Part shown: piece by piece, positions 23,201-35,278 of the stretch
Position numbering within the stretch: the stretch's first letter is position 1
How the letters are laid out: every line of letters begins with the position of its first letter
Origin: Adineta ricciae
Lineage: Eukaryota > Rotifera > Eurotatoria > Adinetida > Adinetidae
NCBI GenBank assembly: GCA_905250025.1
Contig: CAJNOJ010000377.1
Span: 1 to 64,000 of the forward strand
Direction of reading: 5' to 3'
Length of the DNA: 64,000 bases
Made by a program: the position numbers and the translations under genes
Notes under the pieces: generated by a model
What the model saw: the letters and a program-made list of their open reading frames with translations, nothing else
Databases searched by the model: none
What the model was told of the DNA's origin: nothing

Positions 23201-25517
23201 TAAATAAAATCATGATTGGTTTAATCTTGCGAGTAGAGATTCGATGTAATTTTGATATGAAAGCTTCGTATCGGAAAAGACTTTGCCTGTAAGGAATAAG
23301 AGATACTAACTCAGAACAAAAATTTGGACAAAACAGTTGTTAGTTCTAAATCTTTACGTTAGAAATGCTTTACCACAACATCGATTATCATAATTAAAGA
23401 ATTTCAATTCATTCTAAGTTTTTCATCAGATTGATTACTGTCAATATTAACAAACCTATATTTCTGTAGAATATGATTTAAAGATTTGGAATGCTTTCAC
23501 ACAATACCAGTACTGATATTAATATCGATGTTTGAGTATCGTTACGGATCTCTAGAAAGTATAACGAATTACTAAAGGTACTTCTTGACTCTCACTTTTC
23601 GTTATACATCGCATGTAAGGTAAGATTGTGTTATAGAAATTCTCCATTTAGTGTTGTTGGTAATACTCACTTTTTATTCAGTTATTTCAAAAGACGTTTT
23701 GTATGGTTTGTTATCTGATTCTGAAAGAAGACAAAAAAAAACATTGGTTCTTTATGCCGTTTATTCTCTCGCATTTTCACATAACTCTGTAGCGCGTCTG
23801 CAATGAGAAAACTCTTTTTCCTTCAGGAATCATTGAAAAGTCATTTTCAATAATACTTTCTTTTAAAAAGTTCGCTCATTAGAACCATACGGAACATAAA
23901 TAATAAATATTTGATTCACCAAAATCACACTGAGAATTGTGGTTATAATAACTAATATTTAGATCTACTTACGATTTTTTTGTACGATTGATTTCACTAG
24001 AGATAAGTTCTCGACAAAAATCTTGAAAAAGATAAATCTAACTTATTCATATACATATGCCAATATGGCGCAATGGCCTGAGTAAGTAGACTTGCAATTG
24101 AAAGGGCTTATGTTCTAGTCCCACTCGTTGAACAATTCAAACATAAGTATAAAAATCCAATGGACTTTCTATTCAGCGTGGTGAAAGAGATGACGATGAA
24201 AGCTGCTGGAGTAGGATACTTTTGTGGAAAAAGAACGAAACGTGTTCGTGCGGCTGTACATAGGCCTTCGAAAGGTCAACGGTTAGCTAAAATGTCAGCT
24301 GAAAAGCAGCAGATATTCATTAAGAAAAGACCAAAATATGTTGTGGATACCGTTAAAGAAATAAAAAGCGTACAACGATGAAAAGGGAAAAACATTCTTA
24401 CGCGTCGGGATTTTTCCGACGTTGTTTTTGCCTCTTTTATATAGGAACTTGTTGAGCAAGAATAGATTGCATTTATCATTTTTTACACAGAGAACGAGGA
24501 AAAAATTGTAGTGAAGAGAGAGAATATTTCATTTCTCAGTTTTCTCGACAAATATTATTTTTCCTCTAGAGAGTATTGTTTTTAATACGAGTTTCTAAGC
24601 AACATAGACGTCCTTCTATTCTAAACTGAAAACATGAAAGATTTTTTGTTACAAATATTTCCATATGAAACCATTATTTAAAAAACCCTCAAGGCTTCAC
24701 CCGAAACCTTCTGGAATACCAGATCAAATGATTTTGTGTAAGAGATTCGCCAGAAACCGCACTGCACTCTTTGAAATTCATGCATCTACATGTGTAAATA
24801 GATTAATCAACAATCATGACTTCACTCTTATCACTTGAGATCATTTCAAATTTGAGATGTCTATATAAATGTATTCGAGTAATACATTATATGTTGGACC
24901 ACCGATAAAGCTCAAATGAAAGGAATGAACGGAGCTGAGCAGATTGCTTGAAAATCACTGATAGCAACTGTTGTTTGTATCGACACAAAAAATAGACAAA
25001 TGTGGAATATTAACATCTTCTGGTTTAGATCATTGCAAATCGTGGTAGAGCATAAAAGAAATGAATGCTTGCTGGGGAAAACTGCATTAAATGTACGATG
25101 TGATCTTTTCAGATGTAGTTGTACCATCATCATTGCTATACATGTGATGGAACGTATTCTCGTGTAAAATCTCTCGTTGATTGTTACTGAAATATGGAAA
25201 AGTTACAGATAGAGGCAACGCATTTGTATAGAAAGATTTTATCGTCAGTTTCTGCTTCAAATAGAAAAAGTTATTTCAATCGAACACTCTGAGCTGCATC
25301 GATTATGCATACTTCTTATATTTAACTTGATGCTTGCTAGCAGTGATTGATATTCATCATGTGAAACACCCCGTATACCTTCTCGTGCTTTGCCATTCTG
25401 TCAGAGCTTTAATAAATCACAATATTATGTGAAAAAAGACAGATGACATTTTTATAGGAGAAGAGAAAAGAAATGTTATCTTTTATTCACTGATTTTTAT
25501 TACACATGTCATACAGT
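23201..25517. other. Long gene-poor spacer between PARG-PBZ and GH5 genes
   Basis: Holds a tRNA-like sequence (about 24,066-24,131) and a basic 73-codon frame at 24,160-24,381 (rich in Lys/Arg, KKRPKYVVDTVKEI) that remains open in the second copy at 60,239-60,460 but with many amino-acid changes; I cannot call it a gene. Otherwise AT-rich with no recognisable domain. Almost all of it recurs, colinear, at 59,130-61,709. Confidence 0.5.
24066..24131 (+). other. tRNA-like / pol III promoter-like sequence, probably a tRNA relic
   Basis: TGGCGCAATGGCCTGAG resembles a tRNA A box and TGTTCTAGTCCC a B box, at tRNA-like spacing. I could not fold a good anticodon stem, so a functional tRNA is unlikely. 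It is kept, with a few changes, at about 60,138-60,203. Confidence 0.35.
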
Positions 25518-27855
25518 ATGATTTTCGTAAAAGTATTCATAATCAAATTTCTCTTGTTTATTCTCTCGACAAAATGTGGGTCATCAATGCTGTGGTTGCA
25601 TGTTGTGCAGCCCAACTTGACGGAAGGTTTTCGTTTCTGTCTTATTACTACAGAGCATATTTTCGAATTAATCTTGTAGGTCATTACGGCTATATTGCTG
25701 ATGAATACGAACGGCACGTTATATTACGCGGTGTAAATGTTGAAACCGAACAGAGAAATATTCCAGATGATCAAGATCGACCTATTGATCCTCTGTTGTA
25801 CAAAGGACAATGCCCGGTGAACAAAGTTGTCTACCAAGAACCACCGACATGCGGGATAGATTATGGCAAAGGAATGTATAATATGAGTGACGACTGGAAT
25901 AGTCATAATGATTTTGCGCAAATCAGAAAATGGGGGTTTGCTCTTTTGTTCCTGAAGACGAGAAAATTGTTTACTTTTCTCGATTTGTAATAGCTTGAAC
26001 GTTATTCGATTATGTTTAAGTTGGAGTGCACTAGAACCAACACCGGGAACTTATAATGAAATGTATTTACAACGCGTTGAACAGGTATTCTATCTAAGTA
26101 TCCTCAAGTAGTAAAAATGTAAGTTGTCATTTGTACGTAGATTGTTGAATGGGCAGCTGAACAACAAGTGTATGTAATACTCGACATGCACGAAGATCTC
26201 TATTCTCGTTACATCATTGGTGACCGAGAGCATGAAATTCCACCTTACTTAACTGCATCCGACGGGCAAGATGGTGCTCCGCAATGGGCTGTAATGACGG
26301 ATGACTGGCCAGCATTGGCATTGCTTGGTATTGGAAATCTGAATTTAGCAATGATGCGAGCATTTGATCACTTTTACAATAATTCTATTCCACCAAATAT
26401 AACACAGGGAAATGCACCTGGTCCTGGTTTACAAGATCACTACATCGGAGCAATTGCATCGCTCGCAAAACGATTCGTTAATAACAGTGCTGTTCTCGGT
26501 TATGAAGTACGATCGATACTTCGCGTCACTTGATATTCATTTTTGTGTTTTGATTGAAGATTATGAACGAACCTCAACCTGGTACTCATTCTAATCAACA
26601 TACATTTTCCAGTGATTATTTGTATCCATTCTACAAGCGTGTGATTCAAGCGATAACAGGTGTTCGCGATAACTTACCTGATTGTCCAAAAAATGCACCA
26701 ACAGGAACGAACTGTGCTTATCCGAATTTAGGAATCAACGATCAACATCATTTATTCTTCGTAGAACCAACTGCTGTACGAAATCTCTTAGATTTCTCTC
26801 CTCAGAATTCAGTGCCGTTTACATCCTACACCAACGTTGTCTATGCACCTCATGTCTACACGCACGTGTTCACTATTGATGCAGTTCTACACTTAAATCA
26901 ATCAGAATATCCACCATCATTCGAGTAGGAACATAGCGTTTTGATTTCCTTCGAAAATATACTCTCTGCTGTTTTCGAATTAGTTATGCGTATGATACGG
27001 CGTTAAACGAATCGGTTGGCTTACGAACTGCGATTCTCGTAACTGAATTTGGCTGTGGAGCAAATGATGACGAACGTTTATTAGTTCCCACAGTCGAATC
27101 TCAAGACAGAGCAATGGTATCGGCAGCAATCTGGCCGTGGAAAAACAATTGCTTCCAAGCAGGTTGTGAGACAAGCTGGAGTTTATACGATTCAGGTATA
27201 TCGAATGGAACAGTTGCAAATCAGAATGGTCCTGAACGTCCCAACCGTGTTCGAATCATCTCTCGCATACATCCACGAGGCGTCATCGGACAATTGAAGC
27301 AATATTTTTATAACACAACCACATCGTCATTCTATATGACTGTTAACTGCATAAATCGAACATCGTTAGCATTGAGTGATGAAACGCTGGTGTACATTCC
27401 CAAACGATTGAATATATCAACTATTAACATAACAGGAGAAGCGAAATTAAAAACTGTAATGAATAACCCCGATGGAAGCCGATTGGTCGTGATCAACCCA
27501 ACGTGTAATGGACGATATGATGTTTTCGTTGCAAATAGTACAGACGAAATCAATGAATTGCATGAACACATAATCTCGAATGATTTTTCCGACGTTAAAT
27601 TGATCGATCATCATGCGATAAAGTCATCAAAAATAAGAACATATGAATTGTTTCAATTTTTACATTCAACTGCTGTTAAAATCGGTCAAAGCTTCGCTGC
27701 TCTCTCTTCCAAATCTATCAATAAAGTTTGTCTATCTGTTTATTTAAATTTCAACCTCTCTACCTTTGACTTTTGTCTAGTTCAAGGCGGTTCAAAAGGC
27801 TGTGGAAATCAATACACGAGATTTTCAATTACAACTGAACCAGTTTCGTAATTAA
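25518..27855 (+). CDS. Secreted GH5 glycoside hydrolase, endoglycoceramidase-like
   Basis: Seven exons join in frame to 667 residues: 25,518-25,626, 25,680-25,935, 25,994-26,084, 26,141-26,506, 26,560-26,924, 26,984-27,725, 27,781-27,855. The ATG at 25,518 opens a signal peptide (MIFVKVFIIKFLLFILSTKC). The (beta/alpha)8 domain shows HVILRGVNVE, IRLCLSWSALEP, DMHEDLYSR, the acid/base E278 in IMNEPQPG and the nucleophile E417 in LVTEFGCG. The C-terminal part (after about 480) is a beta-sandwich-like domain with N-glycosylation sites, as in endoglycoceramidases that release glycans from glycosphingolipids. The last intron is supported by the second copy, where a 2-nt deletion inside it would otherwise break the frame. 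The donors of introns 1, 2 and 6 are weak (GTTTTC, GTTTGC, GTTTGT). Likely secreted digestive or remodelling enzyme; fungal/bacterial origin possible. Confidence 0.87.
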
Positions 27856-28547
27856 TCAGGAATTGTTTTTAACTGGACTCGAACATTTGTTTAACATATG
27901 TCTGCGTTTAGTATCAACAAATTTCAAAAGCGATATCATAGAGAATACCATCTTTGAAGTAACAACACTACTGACCGAGTTTTCAAGAATGTCAGATTTT
28001 CTGACTTTGCAAATACGCATTCAAAAAGGATGTGAATGTTAATCTGTATGAACAAACTGAAATATCTTGATATCTCAATCATCGATCAACAGTGACATCT
28101 CTATATACATTATGAAATTTTTCAAACAAAATACTCCAAGATATAGTTCAATACAACCATAAGAAAATTACAAAGTAGTACATGTCAGAAATTATTTACT
28201 CTAAGCATGTGTCAGTATAGTGGACCGTTTCTTTAGAAACATGTATAGAGAACGTCACTACGGAATGAAGATGATTTCTAAAACTATTCGAAAATCAGAT
28301 GATAGATCTCTGGTTGTGTGAAACTAGCCGATAAGCAGTCGTATTAGAATTATCAAAGAGTTGATAAAGACAAACAAACGAAGAAAGAACACTGACACAT
28401 GAGATCTTCATACACTGGGCGTTGATTGTTTGATTTTGTTTGTATAAGACTTTTTTCTGTTCTCTCTAACTACATACTGTATGACTATACATACCAAACG
28501 ACACATTCTTTGTTAAAAATAATATAAAACATCTGGCGAGTTGAATC
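27856..28547. other. Intergenic / promoter region of the ankyrin-ART gene
   Basis: No coding sequence seen. A TATA-like AATATAAAACATCTGG at about 28,521-28,536 lies just upstream of the ATG and is conserved in the second copy at about 63,350-63,365, as are most of the 690 bases (62,684-63,376). Confidence 0.5.
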
Positions 28548-29606
28548 ATGAGTACCAGTGTACTGTACGAAGCATGTCGAACTGGTGATATTCAAACTGT
28601 AGAACAGCTACTTTCTGAATTATCAGTACATGAAGTCAATCGAGTTCAATTCAATGGCAGTACTTGTCTCCACATTGCATCTAGCTGTAATCATCCTGAA
28701 ATCGTGAAACTTCTACTCGATCATGGTGCTATGCGATCGACTCTTGACAAAGATGGGCATACTGCAGTCGATGTAGCCGCCTCGGAAGAGATTACACAGC
28801 TTTTTCCGCGTGCATCTGCTAATACACAAGCACGCCTTCAGGAAAACATTCCACCTGAGCAAACTTTCGAATGGATCTCCGCTGAAAATGGGCAGTACGG
28901 CTGGTGGTACAAGAGTCGCATAGCGAACGATGACGTATCTCTTGCTGTTATTCGTATCATGGAAGACGCCAGATTTTCAGATGCTACCAATAAAGTTACA
29001 ATGGAATATTTCCTTAATCGAGCACGAAAGACACAAGATCCAAAATGGTTAATACAAGCGTATACAGCTGAGACAGGATTATATCAGATAATCAACAAAG
29101 CATTCGCGCAAACAGTTTCGAATAGAGAACATTTCGATGTGAAAAATGATTTTCGTGCATTTGCAGGTGTTTTAGCTCGTCATGGTGCTCTGAAACCATA
29201 TCGATATGTAGGTAAATGTTATCGTGGCGTGAAATTGTCCATTGAAGATTTTAAAACGAATTACAAAGTTGATCGCAAACTCTTAGTTAAACCATTTATG
29301 TCAACGTCAAAATCACGTGCGATAGCTGAACATTTTGCCACATTTACGCACGATAATATGCGACCTTTACCCGTTTTATTTATCTACACAGTTCCCAAGT
29401 ATACTTTACAATTCGACGATAATGTAGCTCTAGATGTTTCTCCAATGTCGGAATATCCGCATGAAGAAGAAGTTCTTATTTTACCGTATACTTCATTGGT
29501 CATTACTGCTATTAATCATCTTCCATCAGGATTAATTGAAGTCGAATTTGATTGGTATAGTTTCCGGCGTCGTTTCGAGCGTAGAAAGAAAACAGATAAT
29601 GTTTAA
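28548..29606 (+). CDS. Ankyrin-repeat mono-ADP-ribosyltransferase
   Basis: Single exon, 352 residues. Residues 1-90 carry about two ankyrin repeats (NGSTCLHIASSCNHPEIVKL, then DKDGHTAVDVAASEE). A linker with EWISAENGQYGWWYKSR, possibly part of a WWE-like fold, leads to an ART domain of the R-S-E class: R226 in CYRGV, S252-T253-S254 in FMSTSKSR, and the E-x-E at E306-E307-E308 in YPHEEEVLILP. The intact E-x-E suggests arginine-directed transfer of ADP-ribose from NAD+. No signal peptide, so it should act inside the cell, with the ankyrin repeats choosing the partner. It sits downstream of the PARG-PBZ and GH5 genes in the same orientation, and the same order recurs in the second copy (63,377 onward). 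Confidence 0.85.
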   Translation: MSTSVLYEACRTGDIQTVEQLLSELSVHEVNRVQFNGSTCLHIASSCNHPEIVKLLLDHGAMRSTLDKDGHTAVDVAASEEITQLFPRASANTQARLQENIPPEQTFEWISAENGQYGWWYKSRIANDDVSLAVIRIMEDARFSDATNKVTMEYFLNRARKTQDPKWLIQAYTAETGLYQIINKAFAQTVSNREHFDVKNDFRAFAGVLARHGALKPYRYVGKCYRGVKLSIEDFKTNYKVDRKLLVKPFMSTSKSRAIAEHFATFTHDNMRPLPVLFIYTVPKYTLQFDDNVALDVSPMSEYPHEEEVLILPYTSLVITAINHLPSGLIEVEFDWYSFRRRFERRKKTDNV

Positions 29607-30570
29607 TATTAACGTAATAAAATAAACGATATATACAAGAGGTGCTCATTGATTCTCATAGCTCGATCAGACACACCTGCTAGACAGTGTGTTGGTTTTT
29701 CGAATTAAACTCATCAAAGATTTTCAACAAGTGCTGCGAATGTCTTAAGAATAGCACAATCATGAATACGAGTTTCGCGCGGTTTGTTGCATGAGAATAC
29801 AATTATAGATTTGACGAGTATAATGATCGATCCTACGATCAATGCCAAAATTGGCCAACGCCATATTCTGCAAGTAGTTGTTGAGCATCCAGTATAGGAA
29901 AAATATTTCCAAAAAAAGTAGAGTTAGAGTAATAGCGATCGATGCAGCAAATTTAAGCACTAAACTATCGGATATCTATTTGCTAGTGATAATGATTTCT
30001 ACACTACAGTAAGTGTCGTATTGCGCAGTGGCTGTTTAACTCATAAGATACAGTAGCGCAAATATTTTTGGATACATTACGTTCGAAATACAATGATCAC
30101 GATATTGCAATTCGATCAACAGATATGTCTGTGGGTGTAATAATTACCATACATTCATAAACATTCTCGTTATAAAGTGCTCCGGACAATAATCGATTTG
30201 GAAATGTCATCAGAAATACAAAAGGTTCATTGTCAGTTCATGAACTTGCACTTCGTGTTTCTCCACAACGTATCGAAATTCGATATAGTTGAGATTGTAA
30301 TTCAAGAGAGCGAAAATATTCAACTTGCGATCAGAGAATTTCATTTTCCCAACCTACACGTAATACACAAGACTAGGAAACAGATCGTGGAGAACAGGAA
30401 GGAAGATCGTAAAACAAGCGTACGTCTTGTAACATAGATAAAACGTATACGTGTAATATCATTCATAACTTTTCTAATTTCCTTCAATCGTTATTTAAAT
30501 TTCGTTCCACCAAATAAAAAAGACAAGAATTTTTTAAAGATTATATTTATTCGTTTAAATGAAAGATCTC
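29607..30570. other. Intergenic, no convincing gene
   Basis: Two short frames (minus 29,760-29,960, hydrophobic; plus 30,177-30,437, charged) lack recognisable domains or supporting splice structure. No repeats noticed. Confidence 0.5.
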
Positions 30571-31133
30571 TTAGCAGGGGTTGTTGAAAACAATATCCCA
30601 ATGGTCTTTCTCTCGTGCATAGACATTACCACTACCAGCTTTATACATTGCTGCTCCATCACCACGATTTCCAATGAATGGCCAACGACGAATATAATTG
30701 TCAACACACGCGTTCAAACTGATATCGATTTTATATCCATTCCAGTGGGTGAGACCTGCACCATTACCATGACCAGTTTCGGTTGCTGTGAAAAGAAGCA
30801 CACATCTATTGAAGTTGACTGAAAATCTCAGTACAAACCTCCAGTAATAGTGACTGGACAGCCACTGCTTTGTTTAAAGACTTTAATACAATTGATAGCA
30901 TTGCATGTAATCGTATCAAGTGATGTACACATAGGATTGTTTCGATCGGAACAACCATGTGATGACCAAATTCCAATGCCAACTGATTGAACAGATGAGA
31001 GAGCTTGTGCGTGAGACATTCGACACGCATATGCTTTATCGAAATAAAAATGACTTTATCATCCTTACCGAGTGAACTTTAACTTACCCGCATTGGCCAA
31101 AAATAACGACGCAATGATGAATCCTACGAACAT
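30571..31133 (-). CDS. Small secreted peptidase M15-like protein
   Basis: Three exons (31,088-31,133; 30,839-31,033; 30,571-30,785) give 151 residues. The first exon is a signal peptide (MFVGFIIASLFLANA). The mature protein has six cysteines in the first half and, in the last exon, THWNGYKIDI, which fits the H-x-x-G-x-x-x-D zinc-binding pattern of M15-type peptidases, followed by EKDHWDIVF, where the His could be the third zinc ligand. M15 enzymes cut peptidoglycan stem peptides, so an antibacterial or digestive role is possible. The match rests on short motifs only; a lysozyme-like or other hydrolase fold remains possible. Confidence 0.55.
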
Positions 31134-31627
31134 TCTTTCTTTCTTTTGATGGTTCTGATTGTCCTTCGTTTTATCACCTCTTTTATAGGAGATTGTGATT
31201 CCTTGTGAGAATCGTTGCAATCGGTCTCTGATGCTTATGTGAAAAAAAACACACAAGCTACAAGCCTTATATTTTTAGAGATTCTTTCAGTGTAAAGGAC
31301 AAGATTTAGCATACGTCGAAGGGACCGAACGTCCTTGGTCGTAAACTACCAAAATGTGGGTGTAGTCTGATCGTGTATAAAATTCTGACATATGTGTTTT
31401 TCACAGCATTTAGGCTGAAAATATGTCTATGATTAGACCAAGCAAAAAATGCGAACACATTTCATCATCATGAAACCAATCATGAATATATTTGGGATTT
31501 AGTAAAAACTTCTTTCTATGCAACTAAGTGTAACATAGTTCATGTATAATTACGATGTAAGCTAATGCGTTTTTATCCTGTCCCCACAAGAGAAACGAGT
31601 TACGAGTAAAGAACCATCCAGTTCTCT
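31134..31627. other. Intergenic, no gene seen
   Basis: Spacer between two minus-strand genes; presumed promoter of the M15-like gene. A TATA-like GAGGTGATAAAACG occurs on the minus strand near 31,175. Nothing else recognised. Confidence 0.5.
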
Positions 31628-32261
31628 TCATCTATCCAGTATCATCCCATTGATATCCCAATTGTTAATGTTATCTAATTCAGCTGGTTGAACACCGAGA
31701 GGAGCGTCACCATCGAAGTTATCAGCAGGTGGAGGTGGGGGTGGAGGTGGAGGCTGTGGTAAAGGTGGGGGATTAAGTACCCATCCTGTTAACGAAACTT
31801 CGCTATGGTAGGCAATAAAAATTTCTATCAGCTATCTTACCCATATCCGTGCGACAATTGGGACAGTTTTCACGTTCTCTAAGGTTCCGGCGGTTAGTTA
31901 GCCATGTGAGGAGCTCACCATAATGAAATACTTTATAACACACCCTACAAGTAAGAATTGGTTCATTGGGTTGGACATCATTCAAACAGATTAAACATCT
32001 GAAAATGTATGTGGACTGAAAACTTGTGTGGCTGTGACTAAAATAAAGGAACTTACGTCGGTGGGTCTTGCGGATCAGCATCCTGTGGTAAGAACTCCGG
32101 CGGATGAGGGGGAGGTAGTATGGGTGGCAGCGGTGGTGGCTGAAACAGTGAAAGAAAACAAAATGAGCATTTCACATTGTATTAGCTGTTTCAGACATTG
32201 AATTCTTACATACCTGCGCTTGACCAGGTACTATCATAGGATCGCGAGTTAAATGAGCTAT
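31628..32261 (-). CDS. RING-finger protein with proline-rich flanks (5' end uncertain)
   Basis: Four exons are traceable: 32,214-32,261, 32,057-32,139, 31,841-31,998, 31,628-31,785 (447 nt, in frame). The RING core is CLICLNDVQPNEPILTCRVC, then H, and NCPNCRTDMG, a C3H-type arrangement of eight ligands typical of E3 ubiquitin ligases. Proline runs flank it on both sides (PPPLPPILPPPHPPEF upstream; nine prolines followed by ADNFDGDAP downstream), suggesting SH3/WW/EVH1-type partners. The first visible exon begins IAHLTRDPM; either its internal Met is the start or another short exon lies between 32,262 and 32,420. Confidence 0.68.
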
Positions 32262-32882
32262 CTAAGCGATGCGATATGAAGACGCGTTTATGAGATTACC
32301 CTGAAATTTTGTGACAGCTGACTAATACCTTCAATACCTAAGATCGTCAACAAAACAAGCATAGAGAATACTGTACGAGACACAAAGTACTACTGTGATT
32401 TACTTTTTTTGCATCTGTAGTATTCTGTTTCACTTCTTTTACAATGCACGAGCAAGTTGCAGATTGAGGTTGGATACACTAGTGATAACGAGACGGAATT
32501 GTCACTAACGATTACATTGATATATTACCTGCTTATATTCACTACCTATTTCGTTTTTTTTCGACGTATATAGTAATGTTTTTGGCGCAGTACAAGAAAT
32601 GAAGTGTTGATGCACAAGAAAAAAACAGACAGAAATAAAACTTTCTCTTCTCCTTTTGTAAAGCACGAGTACGTGGTGGACTGTTTTTTCGGTTCTGCAG
32701 ATATCTAGTAATTTCGATAAATACTCTCGTCGCGTATATTTTTCTCGACTTCTTTTTCCATAGAATCACTATCAACTGTTCGAAGTATACGATACGTTGG
32801 CTTTGTTTTCCGCTTGAGAGAAAAGATATTTTTCTGTTTGGTAATAAAATCATTACATACGCAAAAGCCGACAGACTCAAAC
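32262..32882. other. Intergenic between divergent RING and TPR-E2-WWE-ART genes
   Basis: Divergent promoter region about 0.6 kb long, possibly including a short 5' exon of the RING gene around 32,330-32,370 (minus ATG followed by LVLLTIL). No other coding signal. Confidence 0.4.
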
Positions 32883-35278
32883 ATGAATGACACTTGCAAA
32901 GCAGCAATAGCATCTACACAAAACCATACAGACATGTTTAGCCAAGGTGATCTTTTATTTTGGCGATGCGAATATGCACAAGCCAAGCAATATTTCGAAA
33001 CAATTTTAAATCAGTCATCGGCAACTCCTATTGAATTAGCTCGATGCTATCATTCACTCGGTGCAACAAATGCCAAACTAAAGAATTATGCAGAAGCATT
33101 GAAAAATCACGAGAAAGAATTGGAGACATTATTAAAATTGGAAACATCGGATAAGATCGTGACAGATACGGTGAAATGTTACACGTCAATTGGGAAGATC
33201 CATTGTTTGACATCGAATAACGCTGAAGCCATCAATTGGTACAAACAGGCACTTGATCTTATAGCGACTATTACTCTAGATTTTGATCTTATCTCCAATA
33301 TTTATAAAGATTTGGCCAATCTATATACAAGAACACATGACTTTGAACAAGCAATGAGTTATTTCACAAAGGCACTTGACATCGATCGCGAACAACTCAG
33401 AGAGAATCATCCAAAGTTGGGGCAAACATACGCGAATATGGGAGCTATGTATTATCAGCAGCATGATTATAAAAAAGCACTAGAATACTTCTTAAAAGCT
33501 GATGATATATGGCAGAAATCTCTAGCATCAACTCACGCCTATCGTGAATCTATGGGAAAGACGATCTGCCAAGTTGAACGAAAACTAAGTATGTATATAT
33601 TTTAAATACTAAGACTTAGCTGTAAAAGAGTGTAAGTTAAAACTATAGAAGCGCGTATACAGTCAAATCAGCGCATTTCTGCCGTCAAGCAAATAATTTA
33701 TTAATTTTAGGTGAAGTATCTGCTCCACAGTACAAGAACAGATTAAAAGCCATTCGTACGCAATTGGTCTCATTACAAACAAGCATGGAACCGGGGTGGT
33801 CGTTAAAACATTATGATCCTGACGAACTCAGTCCATGGGAACTTATTGTGGAAGGTCCTGCTGGTACACCATATGAAAATGGTCGTTTTCAAGTGATAGT
33901 AAGATTTCCTCTTGATTATCCATTCGAGGTTCAGGAGATATCCTTCATTACCAAAATTCTCCATCCAAACATCGATCCTAATGGACGCATCTGTTTCGAA
34001 GTACTTATGGATGGTGGTTGGAGTCCTACACGGAGTATACGGGTTTTACTACAAAGTATTCAGAAATTACTTGCTAATCCGAATTTTGATGACTTTATCT
34101 ATCCGGAAGCGGCTTTCCTTTTCAAAGAAGATCGTGACAAATTTCAGCAAAAAGCGATCGAGTGGACTAAAACGTTTGCCACTCACGATGTTCCAACGAC
34201 TTCACCGCAATCATCGTCTGCGCTCGAGAAGGTATGAAAGATGTAAATAGATTTTTTAAGAATACATCTTTATATTTTTTTCAAGGCTGAAATAAATGTG
34301 AAACGAACTGAGCAATCACAGCTCAGCGCTGACGGTGCATCAATTTGGCTGTGGAAATTTATATCGCCTGAAAAAGTTCAGTGGCTTTGGTTTTGGAATA
34401 TCGAGATATCGATTCTTGATCATGCGTATTTAAATAAGCAGAAAAGCGTCGAACTAGACAGCTGCATTGTTAATTTGGACGAAGGCTACCGAGTAAACAA
34501 AGAAGATGGAACTAAGACCGAAGTTATTCGTGTTACTGACCCTCAGTACAACGCAGAGATTCGTGAGAAATGGAACGCCAAACAACAATTAGCAGAATAT
34601 GCTACCTTCTACAATGATACATCAAGCGATCAAACGCCCATCCTTGACAAGTGTTTATCATTAGACGTCAACATTTCTGCCGTTGCAAATGGTATTCGTA
34701 ACGAAGGCAGGTTAATTGGAAAGCCGATCGAAGCTAATTATATCGCTGAAGAATTAGAACGTGCTGCCCAAGCTGATCGTTCTTTCGTAGGTTTACAATG
34801 TATTCATCAATATACGCGCAGTTCATTTCTGTATATGAGTCTCAACGAGTTTCTATGTAATAATGACTTAAGTAAACTCGACAATCTTGGACCATATTTA
34901 AAACTACTCTTTTTGCATTTCAAAGAGTATTCTCTCACTGCAGACGCATTAACCGTCTATCGCGGTACTAATCTGTCTTCCACAGAACTGCAAGCTTATC
35001 AGCAAGCAATTGGTACGAATACGTACCGATGGTTTGGTTTTATATCGACGAGTAGAAGCAGAAAAGTGGCGGAATTTTACGATGCAAACACGTTAATGAT
35101 TATTCAGTTGAAAAAACAGTATCCAAATGATGGACGAGCAGTGGATATCAGAGTTTTATCCCAATTTCCTGAAGAGGAAGAGGTACTACTCCGAGCGGGC
35201 GTACAGTTCTGCGTGGAGAAAGTCGAATTCGACGAACAGAAGAAAAAACATATAATACATATTGAGGCCTATGTTTGA
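32883..35278 (+). CDS. TPR - E2 ubiquitin-conjugating - WWE - ADP-ribosyltransferase fusion
   Basis: Three exons, 32,883-33,588, 33,711-34,231, 34,286-35,278, give 739 residues in one frame with good GT-AG borders. Residues 1-235: about five TPR units (for example YHSLGATNAKLKNYAEALKN). Residues about 250-400: a UBC fold with the HPN motif in ILHPNIDPNGRIC, catalytic Cys C330 and the WSPTRSIRVLLQSIQ helix. Residues about 420-500: a WWE domain (WLWFWNIEISILDHAYL, then EVIRV), a poly/iso-ADP-ribose reader. Residues about 540-739: an ART domain with R635 (VYRGTN), S663-T664-S665 and the acid run E705-E708 (FPEEEEVLL), the R-S-E class. One chain could thus load ubiquitin, recognise ADP-ribose and transfer ADP-ribose. 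I do not know a described protein with this order. No signal peptide, so cytosolic or nuclear. Confidence 0.88.

Noticed and set aside
24160..24381. Basic 73-codon frame, open in both copies
   Set aside because: About ten of 73 residues differ between otherwise close copies and no domain is seen. Mentioned in the spacer entry, not called a gene.
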